From NCBI GenBank assembly GCA_026874595.1, contig CM049316.1:11274839-11338838 (forward strand): a stretch of DNA of 64,000 nucleotides, read 5' to 3'. A model generated the notes under the pieces. The model worked only from the letters and a program-made list of their open reading frames with translations, was not told where the DNA came from and made no database searches. Within the stretch, counting starts at the first letter, position 1. Each line of letters starts with the position of its first letter. Shown here piece by piece: positions 46,813-59,936 of the stretch. This DNA is from Sipunculus nudus. Its lineage: Eukaryota > Annelida > Sipuncula > Golfingiida > Sipunculidae. The translations under genes and the position numbers were made by a program.

Positions 46813-49800
46813 TTGTGTTATCCAGAAGTAAAATTGTCATGCTGATCAAATGTTATTATGTAGGTTATACAAATATAAAAGTTCAAAGACCCATGTTTAT
46901 GAAATTGCCTTGAATTCAAGTCCAAAATATTTACTACGTAGTTCTTTTTAATATATTTTACCTACAGCAGCGGTTTATGTAGAAGCGACTTGTATTCAAA
47001 GCCCACATTCCCTAACCAGCAGAGTCTTACTCTGGTGAGTTCTATTCTGCGCAGTGTGTAACGGAGAATTAGGTGCATAGTTCATTTATCCAGAAAGGGT
47101 CAAAGTATTTATTCGACGTTGAAAGTACGCTCCCGAGACACCGGAAACTTGCGCTTCTGAGGAAGCTACTGATTTTCTTGCTGCCTGGTTTGACCGTTTA
47201 TGATACACTTAGACACCAGATGGTGTGTCTGTCTGCTGAAAAAAAACTGCTGATGTGACTAGCAGCCAACCAAATGCCAGTTACCAAGCACTCTATAGGC
47301 ATCATGGCTGCATCCAGAGCTGCGCTTCAAGCACCGCTTAATGACAGTTTTATGGTTACTCTTAGTAAAGAAAAGTCGAATTTTAATGGCTCCCTCTGCG
47401 TGATCGCATCATTGACCGATTCGATTGTGATATGACGACTATGTTAGCGTAGCCATGTAACCGTTGTCAGCAAAACTGAAACCAGCCAGCGATGTGTGCA
47501 CGGAGCCTATGTTGTTACATTTCGTTTGAATTACAGCTCACCGGCCGGGCATCCTATGTGCACATGGACCTGTGCAAACCACGTCTAGGGCCATTCTCTC
47601 TGGGCCTGTGGCCTGTTAAAACGGTTGCCGGGACGATGAGCTGTCACTCAAAACGAAATGAACAACATTGTCTTCCAGCACAGGGTCTCATCTGATTGGA
47701 CCAAAATACAGTGCTTCCCTCTGGTTTAGCGATTCAGGATACGAGGTCAAAACAAACGGCGCTCACGACATAGGTAGTAGGCCTATAGGTAAAGCGCTGT
47801 GTAAAAAGCGTACGTTGAAAGGGGCCGGCCGTGACATGGCAAAGAAATAATTGCTGTCGGTGGAGATAATTATAGAAGACAGGGAAACTGTGCCATAATA
47901 CCGTGATTGTGTCGAAGCAGTGTTGTAGTACAATCCAAACAATCCGCATCATGGTGCAAGTCCTTCTTCAGGCTGGTTGAGCCCATGTTCAAATGCGATT
48001 CATCTACGTTCGAATCCATGTCTTGAAGAAAGCGAGCCCGAGTCAAATAAAACCATATAAAAAAAAAAGAAAATGGAAACCTGAGATAATCATACTTGAA
48101 CATATATGAGTTTTTTTTTTAACCTGGGTCAACTTATATTTAGCTAGAGCTGCATCCTGTTTTTACATCCAGGATGGAATTAGATATTAACCAGTCAATA
48201 CGTTTTTGAACCAATCTGTTAATAGTTTGTATACTTCTTATTTTTTTTACGTCGAGCCTGGGTGACGAAGTCTTTCAACTGAACTCGGGATAGAATTGGC
48301 CTTATTTCTCGAGTCCTGGCCTCTTTGAGTCCGAGGAGAAGTCTAGGACCATGGAGTCCTACACGGCTTTTCCTTCATATACCCGATTGTGTTTCGCTGT
48401 GCCAGTGAGACCGAATTTTGGAGTGGGATGCGTCATACATTTTGGGCACGAAGTTTAAACGTTTGTCGTTTCATTTTTTACCCGACGACACAGTTATGTT
48501 GCATATGAGGATAAATTTGAAAATATATATCATACGCGACTCTGTAGACATTCTGATTGGTCCAATGGGATCTCTGTGCCGGATTCGGTATGGCTCTTGT
48601 GCCATTCTGACGTCACGCTAGACTCTCTAACGTCGGAGGGGCGAAACTGTCGCAAGGGAAAAGCACTGTCCTTAATGATGTCCCATGGTCTTTTTACACC
48701 CACCGTTCCTCCGATATCTGTGTACTGTCAATCCATTTTCATCCAGACACACAAATAGCAGATGCTGTAAACGCTACATAAGGAGTTTTCCATTAGACCC
48801 CCAGACAGTTGCCACCAGGGGGCGGTAAAGATGGCGCCATGGCGCAGTTGAGCACCTGTAGCTGAGAATAGCGTACCTTCACCAAAAACAGTGGGAGTCG
48901 CTCCGTAATGGCCGTAGGTCTTTACATAAGAGTATTAGATCACCCCGGGTGTTACGAAACACAGGCAACTGTCTGGCAGATGAAAACGCTGACATTGTAG
49001 TGCTCTGAAGCCAGCAGGTTTATTCGATTCCTTAGACGCTTTTTCAAAAGGCTTTATTTTAGACCTCACTAAACAGTGATAAACTTTAAATCAACCAGCC
49101 TAGGAGCAAGGTGTTTATATTCCTCTTCTTCAACCGCGCCTTTTTTATCTGAATGGATATAACATTTTCATTAACAATGGATCCCAAGCGTAATATTAAG
49201 ATGATGTAAAACAAGACTGAGCACAAAGAATGTTAAGTATGGGATGGCTAAGATCAAACTTCAGTACAACACCAGCAATATGCCCATAAAAGGACAATAT
49301 TACCAGCATAGTAAACTAATATCTTTTTTTTAATAAACTAATATTTTTCACACATAAAAATAAAAAAAGAGTTCCTTCCTTTATATAGATCTGAATCTGA
49401 TAAAGGTAAATTTACGGTGTGTGTTTTGACTTGTACTCTTGCCAGTAGAGACTAGCCCGCCCCCTCCCCCCCCCCCCCCCAATTGCACATAGTTATCTCT
49501 GCCTTATGAGCGTAAAAGGAGATTCTGCCTTGCGACGGCTTCACCGTATGGTGGGAATGATGTTTGATCCTTAAACAGACGTGTGTGAATGTTACATACA
49601 TGGAAGGCTTATTTAGTACATACTTACATAATAGTACATACCCTGTGCTCTGACCAGATTTATTCCACTGTATTTGTTTCTAAATTCTTTATTAGCTTTC
49701 CCGGCTGTAAAATTTTATTAGTAGGATTTTCTTTCAATTACTGGTTACAAACCTGCTTGTTGAATAAGTTTTATGATTTAAACGGAAAGGATATACAGTA

Positions 49801-50729
49801 TAGCGTCGTTAATTTGAACTCCATCTATCCGAAAATTCTTTATCCGAAACTGAAAACCGAGAACATAAATTTTGACAGTTTGTCCAAAATCCGCACGATG
49901 AACAAAAATTCGTTTTTATAAATAAAAATAAATATTTTTTTTTATAAATGATCGACTAATTCCCCAAGAAAATGTACGTAGAACAGCAGGGATAAGTATG
50001 GCAAACATGTTTTAGGGCCATTTCAAAATTATTTCAGTGTATGTTACTTGATATACTGATTATATTTATGGAAAGCGTTAAAAATGTTGTTGCCAAGGTT
50101 TGTTTTAATTCGTGTGTGTGAGTGGCTTATAACGTAAAGAATCGTTTATTCGAATCACCGTGAATCCGAACAAAAGCCCTGAGCTTTTGGATAAACGACA
50201 AGCTACTCTAGGTCTCCACCAGAGGTTCTTCCGTTAAGATCCATATTGTTTAATCTCTGACATACATATCGGGACAAGGTTTACGCTTGATAACTACGAA
50301 TAGAAAATGTATAGGAAGAGGAAACTTTGCAATTCGTTGCTTCATTAAATTGGCTTGGTGAGTATTTCTGGATCATAAACACTATCTAATTTAAAATTGA
50401 ATAAGATTTTTCAAGATTTTTAAGGGTGTTTAAACATTAAAAGTTTTATCATTCAATAGGCCGGAATCGCGTCCTCTTTAGTGAGAAAGCTTACACATGT
50501 ATCACGTATTAAATTATTTTTAATTTTTTTCCATGCCAGGATAAAATGTGGGGAAATATTAATAAAACTAAGAGAGCATCGAATTTCAATTGTTAATAAG
50601 ACCTGGATTTTGTTACCGTGTCTGAAAACTTAATAAAATTGAGTGCTTCATATGCACTTTTTCATTACATAGAATATGCAGGGATGAAAAAACGTGTTCA
50701 GTTCATGTTAATCATACGCCTATGTTATT
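46813..50729. other. intergenic DNA, no gene seen
   Basis: No supported exon. Contains a TGACGTCA octamer at 48608-48615, the CTCF-like site at 48812 and a poly(C) stretch at about 49458-49480. The region 47440-47850 has several overlapping short frames without domain content. Confidence 0.5.
48812..48827 (+). promoter_or_regulatory. CTCF-like binding site, forward orientation
   Basis: CCACCAGGGGGCGGTA is a near-perfect match to the bilaterian CTCF core (CCASYAGRKGGCRS). AAGATGGCGCC, a YY1-like word, follows at about 48828-48838 within the palindrome ATGGCGCCAT. CTCF is conserved in molluscs. Occupancy is not known. Confidence 0.5.
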
Positions 50730-51175
50730 ATCCCCTCGAAACGGAGTTGCGAAAGGGATATAGTAACGCCTCCGTTCATGCGTCCCTCCGTCTGTCGGGC
50801 CGTCCGTTTTTCCGCTTTCCGTCCGGAGTTGGCTTGTCGATCGATTTCAAGCCAAATCGTTTGACAAAAACATTTCATCTTGCACATAAGGCTGACCCAC
50901 CCATAGATGAAGAACCTTATCGATTTTGAGGTAAGGGGCTCATAGGTCACGGCCACAGGGCATACTTCTTGAAAAAGCTTGTGGTCCCAATTAAAGTAAA
51001 ACCGTTTGACCAACACCTCTTAGTGTCATCTTACTCATATGGCTCACCCACCCATGGATGAAGAACCCTATTTTGTTTGAGGTCACAGGAGCAAAGGTCA
51101 AGGCCAAAAAGCTGCCCTCTTCATTTTCACACTGTGTAATGCACCTATTCTAATTATGCCCCGTGCGAGGGAATG
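50730..51175. mobile_element. non-autonomous DNA element with ~151-bp internal repeat
   Basis: The left end TTATCCCCTCGAAACGGAG and the inverted right end GCATTCCCTCGCACGGGGCA are similar enough to be terminal inverted repeats. A CGTCC-rich stretch follows the left end. Two internal copies share GACCCACCCAT or CACCCACCCAT plus GATGAAGAACC, 151 bp apart. It resembles dispersed invertebrate elements with GTCCGTCC and AAGGTCAAGG words. Confidence 0.5.
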
Positions 51176-54100
51176 CTCTGCTTTGCGATGCCTTTGTTTG
51201 TAGAATCTCACCAGAACATATATAAAAAAAATACTGAAAACAAAGATGCACGCATGATCAACAATGCATATTATTTTCTGCAAATTGCTCTGTCATTTTA
51301 CATTTTTCAAAATGTTCACTTTTCATGAAAAAAATAAACAAATAAAATAACCCAAGATGTCATCTGGCAATTTATTTTTGTCAGTTATATAGATTCATGA
51401 TAAATAATAATGCTTTATATTAACCTTCAACAAAATGGCGTTGATTAGGGCTTTAGGATTCACAGAGGAGAAATCACGACTGTATTTGGGGTACCGTGGA
51501 TGGATATAGGAGTATATAATTAATCCTACCACAGTATACCGTGCTACATATTGATCCTGAACATGTGTTTATTCAGTTTAAGCCTGTAAACTGCCAACCC
51601 GTATGTCGTGTGACGAACCTCCCCGCTGTGATGGTGGCCTTCATGACGTTGATTCGCGGGGCTCAGATCAGACCGTTGTCTGGGTCGTAAGTCTCGGCGA
51701 ATCGATTACCAGTAATAAAAGAAGACACCACTTGCTGGGTTATCTGTACATGATCAAAGATGGCCAGATCCCATCAAATGGAAATCTGGAGGTTTTATGG
51801 GAAGTCCAAGGCAGGGCCGATGGACCTAAAAAAACATCTGGTCTGTCATGGGCTGATCTCAGGAGACAATCAGTGATCAATAGATCGACTCTAGTCTAGC
51901 GACATATGGGAGATGTAAACTTTACCCACGAATGTAAGCCATTCATGTAGAACATCCCAACATGGATTATATCCGTTTTATTTCCAAAAATTAAATGTTG
52001 ATTTATTTACCTTCGCCAGTGTTGAGAGGTGTTCTGCTTTACCCTCGGCTTGTCTGTCAGTAGATATACGTAGAAAGTTCTCAACCGTTTTTTAAAGCAT
52101 TTCATGGAGGGTTAAAAAACACCAAAGAAATAATACATTACATTTTGTTGTAATCTAGATCACCATAAAAATTGATTGAAAGGGTTCTTTCCTGTCCAGT
52201 TGGTTCGGCAGGGTCACCGTAGAGCGCTACTGATCAGTATAAGTGTTTTTTAACTGGAGTTGACCTGGGGTGAGACTGTTGATAGGTGTGTACATCTACA
52301 CAGAAAAAAAGTATTATGAGGACCATCCAACATGGATTGGTCTCCGATCACACATTGTTTTAATTCATGTTTTACTTATAGTATTTATATAAAGAAGTGA
52401 TTGTTTGAGCCTTTATCAATTCTTCAACCTGCGATAAAGTATGTATGATTTCAGCTAAGCTAAATCATGTTTATTTTTTATATTGTTATATATTACTCTC
52501 TCATATCTATGCAATATACGCCTAGCGGAGCTACAAGCTAAGGTAGAAAGTCTTATTTGGAGGAATCAGGATATAATAATTACACCTAAATGTTAATGAC
52601 GTCCAGTATACCGGCAACATTCTTTAAAAGTGTTGTTAATGACAGGGGACCTAGTTAATCACAGAGGATATTGTTTATCAGAGAAAAAAATCTTAATCAC
52701 AGAGGACATTAAACAAAGTTTCGCTTACACAACGGGGTTTTTCGGTGATTTTTAGGAACGGACCATTAAAGTATACGGAGCCCCTAAAGTGAGCATGTAT
52801 TGGCTATATAGCGAAGTGAACTGTCGTGCCAGTGCTAAGGTTGAATCGGTCGGTTGTTCATGTATTCGTAACAATACAGTTTATTTAGTCAAGTTGTCCG
52901 CGTGCGCATCGAGCAAATAAAGTCTGCTGCTATTTTGAGATTCACAGTCTTGAAATGCCGTAAATGATGAATGTGCTTGTCCGTATTTGATTTTATTTTT
53001 TATTAACAGTTTACAAGAAAGTGGCCAGATGCAAAAGAAGGAGGATTGACTTGAAGCGCATCTGAGTCATATTCATCAAGGACCGACCGCCTTCTGCTCC
53101 CTGTAACAGAATCCAAAATTTTAAACATTATTAAATGCTCGAAAGGTTATTTATCAGCCTGAAAATTTGTACGATTTGGCCTTAATATGAAACCTATTGA
53201 AAACGCATCAACATTTTTGTAAAATTCCCTTCACGAGCACTTCTTTGCTGTACTAAATGGCGACGATCCTTTCAAATAACCAGAAAGTGGTTAGAGTATT
53301 AAGTACATTTTCACACCGGCCGGGAATGTTTCAAATGACAGTCTCTGCCTCTCCAGAATTGCTGCCATTCTTAAGCATATCTAAAATCTACCACTTTGAT
53401 TTTACTTAAACAAGTTAAAATCATGTTGTTAATCACAATTTGATTAACATAAAATAGTAAAACAAGACATGAATACTAACATTGACTATATTAACGTCAA
53501 CATGCACCCCAAGTTGTAATCCAGCGTGGTATATAATCCCGTTATATAAAATTTGTAAAAAAATTGAGATGGAAAAAGTAATAAGTATGATAACCAAAAT
53601 TTACGTCTACATCCCGAAGGGTTATCCCGTGTGACATATAAAGAAGCTTTAGACTGGTGTACTGGGGGCGTTTTTAGGGGCTGCTGCTGTCACATACGCT
53701 TCCCAATTATTTGGTCACAGACTGCTGAGGGCTCAGAAAAAAAAACTCCGACAAAAAATATGTCAGTCGTGAAAAAGAGCATCACAACACGCATCTCTGC
53801 CTCATCAACGTCCGGAGGAAAATGTGAAATGTTTCAGTCTTCAGTTTTTTTAAGAAACTTAAAAAAGCGTGAGTAATATAAAAAGTAGACCTGCCTTAAG
53901 GACATAAATTTCAGGGGTTCTGCTGGAGTTTTTTTAAATCCATGCGTCGTGCCCGAAACAACCGAGAAGTAAAATTAAGATATGCTTACACTACGGTCTA
54001 TCCAAAACAAAGTTTTCGCAGAACATGTTATATATATGTATGTATAAAAGGGTAGTATCACCAAATGTTTAATATCTTAAGTTGGAACCAACTGTATAAT

Positions 54101-56880
54101 AAAATCGTCGACAAGGGTAATTATAAAAAATAACTTTTTTTCATGAATATGCCAGATAAACATATTGTACCAATGGTTCCTCCCTCAGGTATATCACATT
54201 TTATTTCCTTCAGCTGTCGTATTAACATGTACATACCGTCTTTAATTGCACTTGTTGTCCATCATAACTGGAAACCTAAGTACCATTTTGAATGTTAAAG
54301 AGTACGTATATACAGTATAAAAAGTAATGACCTGGCAGGAATAGATCTAGCAGTCTACCCTGATTCTGCCAACACAGAACTCTTATTATGCGTATATAGG
54401 TTCAAGGAAGAAAATTGAATGGAAATCATTTGCTGTTTTATTCATATTTATAAGAGAAATACTGTAGAAAAATCTATTTCATGTCTGTCGTTAATGAGTA
54501 TAGTAATTATCTTAATTGCGTTCTTCTGTGAAACTAGTTTATTTCCTTTTATTCAAATTTCTCCATTTTTTATTAAGACAATATTCATTTTCATGCCTGT
54601 CGTAAATTAATATAAACTGATTTAAAATGTATATGTAAATTTTTTTCTCAGAAGTGGTCTTCTGTGAATTTTTTTATACAACACGACTGCCTGTGTATTT
54701 TTTGGAAAGTCGGCGCGCGGCGTGGGTCTGCTGATTTCGTTACAGCCGTCTCTGTGCCGGGTTCCCTCCAAGCCCGGAACTCGGCGGGAGGGATATTCAA
54801 TATTTACAGACCCCCCGCTGACGTGAAGGAGACATCGGGCTCTCCATGATATCTTGTTTATAATAACGTGTAGCCATTGTTGGTAAGCGGCGAGCAATGT
54901 GATGCATGCATAGACCGTTATAAAGAACAAATGACTCCGGACCAGCTGGTATTTTATTCGCGAAGATGTTTCCTTTGAATTTCTATTTATTTCTTGGAAA
55001 TTTAGATATGGTTGTGGATCATTACAATCTCCAGAACCAGCTGGGCCTCTTTGTGTTTAATAAAATGGCCTTTACCAAAGAAAAAGGACAGTATATGACA
55101 TACACATAGGCCATCTGCGTCCATGCGGTCATATGTTGTGGCGATTGTCTCATAGTGGGCAGGTATGTATTCATCACCAACTAAATTAACCAGTAGATAG
55201 ATCAGGGATAAAGGAACCTATTCACCTACTAGGTCTGTTAAATGTACATGAAATAAAGTTTTCTCTGTTTAAAATATTTTGGTATCATCCAGTAGTTGCC
55301 TCCACCAGTAGTTCATCCCTGTTCGTGTGTGTGTGTTTGTTAACAACACAACTCGCGCAATCCCGAACGAAAACTCATTTGATTTAAACGGAATGGGCCA
55401 ATAAAGAAACATTTAGATTTTGTGTTGATACGGAAAATGATCCGGATTATGGAACGTGATAATGGAACTTTCACAAATAAACAGTCACTTATGCACGAAA
55501 GAAAATTGAAAATGGGCCGAATAAGTGAATGCAAACATGGCGGAGCCTTAGATTCATTCGAATGCAAATTCTAGTTCATTCTACAACCGTTGGTGTACTC
55601 CTGTATACAAAATCCTTGTGGCCGGACCGCGCCACTTCACAAATCATTATTTTCCAAGCTTCCAGACGGTGTTTTTTTTTTGTGTGTTTATTCTTTCATG
55701 TTTTAAAAAAAGGCGAATTTGAAAAATAATCACACGTGCTGGGATGGTAGTACTAGGTAGTATTTAAAGAGCCTAAAACCTCCGCCGGGATCCTGATCAA
55801 ATTTGTTGTGTACATGTACAGTTTGTGAAAGATCAACTCAACCACAGGTCTCCTCCTGTATTACGTTATCAAAGTGTTATAAAACACTATAACCGGTTCT
55901 GGATTAAATAACATACCGTATGCCTCACTGTTAAATAAAGTTTACCCGATTCCGTTTATATCTTTTGCGTAAATTTTATAACAGACGAAACAACCAACCA
56001 AGAGGAAAATATCAAATGTGGACACCTGGTGGCGTAATAATTAAGTACACCTTAGCGCAATAGCTTTGGCCTTGTCAGAGTTATATAAGGCGGACGGATT
56101 ATTAATCCATTTATAACTTTAAAACCCTCAACATTTTCAAGAGGTTGGCGCAATATTATCTTTTGGAAATGCCTCGTTAAATGCTTATAATTGACGGATT
56201 ATTGTCACAGAGGGAATTTTGAAGACCCAGTCGGAACATCGGAAGACCTGTTTCTAACAAATCACACTGAGCAGACGAAATGGTTCAAATTGGCAATCGT
56301 CTTACAAGGGTTAACGACGAGTAAAAACAAAGTTTGCTAATATCAGTGTAAATTGCCATCTGCAGGAGTTATGTTTAATGAGTTGACTGAGGTTTTTAAT
56401 TCACTGCTTAGGGTACTAGAGAAACACATATTTGTGTATATCGATTGGAGCTTTCTCTAACTCTGCCATACATTCCTGCCAAAGGTGTACGAGGGATGTG
56501 TCTACGGACATAACGGGTATGGATCTGTCATGCCTGTAGGGTTCTCCGTAAAATCCAACTGTGTTTAAGTATAAGGCAGGAGATAGTAGCCGTGAGGTTA
56601 AGCAGTATATGACATGGGAGAGCTCTTAACTGCCAAATGACTCCCGACCGTAGATATAATAGGGCCGCCGGCAGAGTGTGTTAACTACAGCTCCAGGAAC
56701 AAATGAGCCGCACCATCAGGCGAAGATATATCTCCTGCTATCATTTATCTTTTTACATGCCAGTGCCTCCTATTGCTGATTTAAGTCGGCCAGGTAGTTT
56801 TACTTGATATAAGCTCAAAGGTACAGTGATGGTTTAACCGATCACAGACGTTTAATCTGTGATAACGTATAGAAGACTAA
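51176..56880. other. intergenic DNA, no gene seen
   Basis: No exon recognised over 5.7 kb. A GC-richer patch at 54700-54845 (GGCGCGCGGCGTGG, CCCCCGCTGACGTG) and repeat-free stretches at 56000-56800 look unlike the surrounding AT-rich spacer and could be regulatory, without diagnostic motifs. Confidence 0.5.
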
Positions 56881-57029
56881 CAGGGGCGGATCCTACATTT
56901 TGAAAGGAGGTTGGCAACCCAGGAAGACCAATGGGAAAACCTTGGAAAAGGCCCTCAGGTCCAGAAAGGGGGTCTTAAACCGCAAAATGATGCAGCGGGG
57001 GATCGGATTCATCCCTGCATCCGCTACTG
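56881..57029. mobile_element. hAT-like MITE, 149 bp
   Basis: It begins CAGGGGCGGATCC and its inverted right end is CAGTAGCGGATGCAGGG, the same terminus type as at 25202-25384. Flanking ACTAA and ACTATA may be an eroded target duplication. Confidence 0.55.
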
Positions 57030-57141
57030 ACTATAGACTGTAGGGTCATGCCTCTCCTATTAATAAGAACACTGAGATTTCCGTTAGAAATAGGAAACAT
57101 TACGTTAAATTAAAACTTGTTTAAGTAAATAGATCTTTCAG

Positions 57142-57157
57142 CAGCGCCATCTGGTGA
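57142..57157 (-). promoter_or_regulatory. CTCF-like binding site, reverse orientation
   Basis: CAGCGCCATCTGGTGA, read on the minus strand as TCACCAGATGGCGCTG, matches the CTCF core closely. It faces the forward site at 48812, 8.3 kb away, in the convergent arrangement used by cohesin loop anchors in vertebrates. Confidence 0.5.
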
Positions 57158-57926
57158 ACCGATGCCCTCCTCACACTTTAAAATAAGTCTAATCCCTTCT
57201 CTGTGAATGATCAAGGTCATTACCTGTAGTCCCAGTCAGTCCCACTTTCAGCTGTAATAACAGGAGGCGTTAGAAACAGAGGAAATCAGACAAGAACTCT
57301 AATTAACCAGAGGGCTTTTGGCACGTTTAATATCAATGGGAACGTTCTGAATTTGACATCGTTACTGAGTAACTTAATCTTCACCCGATGAAATAAACCT
57401 CGTACACCAAATATCATAACGAAATTTATAAAATTTTAATCTATTATAAATTATTCTATAACAGTGAACGTGTTGTTATTTTTAACCTACTGAACTTATT
57501 CCATCTTCATATATTACGGCGATCCTTGTAACTGATTTATTGGAATATTCCATAAATATGTATGTTCATACTAATTGATACATGAGATATTACGAATGAG
57601 ATGTTTAAATCTTAACACCATGCATCTCGTTTAATGCCAAATGCGTCTTCTTCGATGAAAATACATAGTGAAAGTAGATAGACAACGTTAATTAAATATA
57701 TTTACCTAATCTAAATAAGAAATTTATTCTCTACTAGTGATCGTTTTTTTTCCGACTTGTTGATTTCATTTAATGTTCATTTGTGTAAGGCGATCCGTGT
57801 GCATAATACATTGGAATACATCATGAACATGCATGAACAAAAGACAAGAAGATTAATTCCCAGGCATTTTCATCTGCTGTCAATCAATGAGACGCTGTTA
57901 TTTATGTGTCGGGTACTTTTGACACA

Positions 57927-58163
57927 ATGCTGAAACAATCCGAGTTGTTGGTCTTCGTGTTGATCAATAATCAGTTGTTTAAACAGATACCTGTCATGGA
58001 AATTGCCACCATCCTTCGAAAACCTAGGCAACCGGAGAATGGTCCGACACTCGATGTATCAACGTCGCCGCCTGCCTGGTCGCTCGTCTTTTTCGCAGTA
58101 TCCTTGGTACTTTTTTTCGGGTTACACTTGTTAGGAAGTGTGGTTAATAAAGCTCTGCGGTAA
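57927..58163 (+). CDS. small ORF with C-terminal transmembrane segment (hypothetical)
   Basis: From ATG 57927 the frame encodes 78 residues to a TAA. The first half is mixed (SELLVFVLINNQLFKQIP), and a central proline-rich part (LRKPRQPENGPTL, TSPPAW) follows. Residues ~54-71 (SLVFFAVSLVLFFGLHLLG) form a convincing membrane helix followed by VVNKALR. It could be a tail-anchored microprotein, a terminal exon, or chance. No homologue is recognised and no neighbouring exon supports it. Confidence 0.15.
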   Translation: MLKQSELLVFVLINNQLFKQIPVMEIATILRKPRQPENGPTLDVSTSPPAWSLVFFAVSLVLFFGLHLLGSVVNKALR

Positions 58164-59841
58164 TTTCTTGGCAAAGCATCTTGTTTGTGAGTTCCCAGGA
58201 ATGTTCACTCTTTAAATGTGCAAAATTGGTCCAAAGGACAATTGCGTCAGTAGACTCAATCATAGTCAACGATGTCATTCCGGTAACTTTGTCGTACGGC
58301 ATTTATAGAGGTGCGCTAAGTCTGCTACTAAGAGATCGCTGGCTTTTGCGCTGACAGTAATAAGACTGTAGGGAATACTGATTGGTTCCAGGCATGACGT
58401 CATTACAAAATCTGCGATCCTATATGTAGATGCAGAAAGAAGGCCTATCGAATTATATCTAAAAGAAATTAACGGTGTAAAGGAGGGCACGTGTGTTCGG
58501 ATATCTTGAAGTCTGTCTCCTAATTAAACCAGTCTTTTCTGATCTCCTCGGTCTATTCGGGAAATGTCACTTTCGAATTAATAAGCAACCTCAATTATTA
58601 CTGACGCAATACACATCTACTTGGCTATAACTTCGGCTTCTAATTTAGTTACGCTGTTTTTTTTCATTTCGACGACCAGAACTAAATTTTCGAAATGAAA
58701 TTTTCTTCAAAATAATAATATTATCATTTGCCATATTGTAACTACACAAATGATTGTGTAAATTTTCTTCTTATATTAAACAAAATATTTTTAGAACATA
58801 ATAAGTTTGGATTTTTAAATTTAATAAAAAAACATCTGAGCATTTATACCAATTTGTTTGGTGATTTTATTAAAGATAGCTTCAATCTATTATATTCTTA
58901 TTCCGAAACTTTGATTTGTTTATACGCTACCGAGGCTGCGAGAATTTAACATTTACAAGCTCAAATAGCATGGGAAAGAGCGTAATTTGTTAATCCAATT
59001 AGCAACCATTAACCCCGTTTAATTCGGTGCAAGTGTACTTTTGATTAAACATTATTTCAACCCCAAGTGGTTATTAATGCCATGAAGGCCAGAGATAGCC
59101 TCTCAGACCTTGGTTTTAAAACTAGAACACTTTGTCAATACGGAAATGGCTTCACGGTTTATTAGTGGCGGCAGACTGTCTTAAGGGTTTAATAGTAGGT
59201 CCATAGGGACTGGATTTCCGCGTCTGCACGCTGATTGATCTGGAGGGTTTCTAAATAGTTGGGTTTCTCGGAGCTCAAAGATCGCACCGCGGGCTTTCAC
59301 ATCCAGATCCCGCCGTCACACTCCCGGTTTATTTGTAGAAACCTCAACATAAAGCGTTTGAGCTGCGTGATCGCCAGTATAATACTCTGTGGAGGAGGGT
59401 TTTAAAGAGTGAATAGATCTGAGAGCCGAGGCTTCTATAACAGGTGTTTGAGCCATTCCTATTTTTGCTAGTTCTTTGGTTTCCTGTTAAAAATAAGAAT
59501 CTTAGAACCAAAGCTGTCCCCTTCTAAAATTACCAGCACTGTAGGCGTGAAGACATCTAGAAATAGCTTTTTGTGTGATCAGCCTTGAGGGTCAACTGTG
59601 TACCATGTACTTGATAACAAACACCCAGCACAAAAACACCTGGCAGGCTGCAGGCTGGTAAAGATGAGGAGCCAGACCCAAAGAGTGGAAATACCGCAAC
59701 AACAGCTTTAACTCGAGCTCATTTCAATGATCTGCTTTACACGGTAATCTCATCGTGACGCAGATCGACCTTGCTCTCACATAATATTGATCGTGCCACA
59801 GCTGTTTAAGCGCACTAACACCAGCTTTATGTATATATGTA

Positions 59842-59886
<45 letters not shown>

Positions 59887-59936
59887 CAGTCCCATAAAAC
59901 GTCAAGTATTGACAGGAAAATATGGAACAGACCCCC
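58164..59936. other. intergenic DNA, possibly regulatory
   Basis: An 11-bp hairpin, TTTCATTTCGA (58662-58672) and TCGAAATGAAA (58690-58700), and a TGACGTCA octamer (58395-58402) are present. 58960-59720 is repeat-free with TTAATCCAATTAG and CCATTAACC homeodomain-like words and a GC-richer core near 59200-59330. This is the kind of sequence expected of a conserved non-coding element, but conservation cannot be judged here. Confidence 0.35.
59832..59884. repeat. (TA)n microsatellite
   Basis: About 50 bp of TA with a few TG interruptions at its left edge, ending 50 bp before the 59937 transposon. Confidence 0.95.

Noticed and set aside
51603-51899. 98-residue ORF with a CDG motif, considered as a later exon of the FAD protein
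   Set aside because: Surrounding residues do not resemble the second FAD motif of flavoprotein monooxygenases, and no acceptor site fits.
54622-54930. GC-rich patch with frames on both strands
   Set aside because: No domain on either strand and no consistent splice boundaries, so it is kept only as possible regulatory DNA.
55865-55880. Short inverted repeat AGTGTTATAAAACACT
   Set aside because: A 6-bp stem is expected often by chance in AT-rich DNA.
56023-56034. Third CTCF-like word CACCTGGTGGCG
   Set aside because: It departs from the core at an important position and is weaker than the two reported sites.
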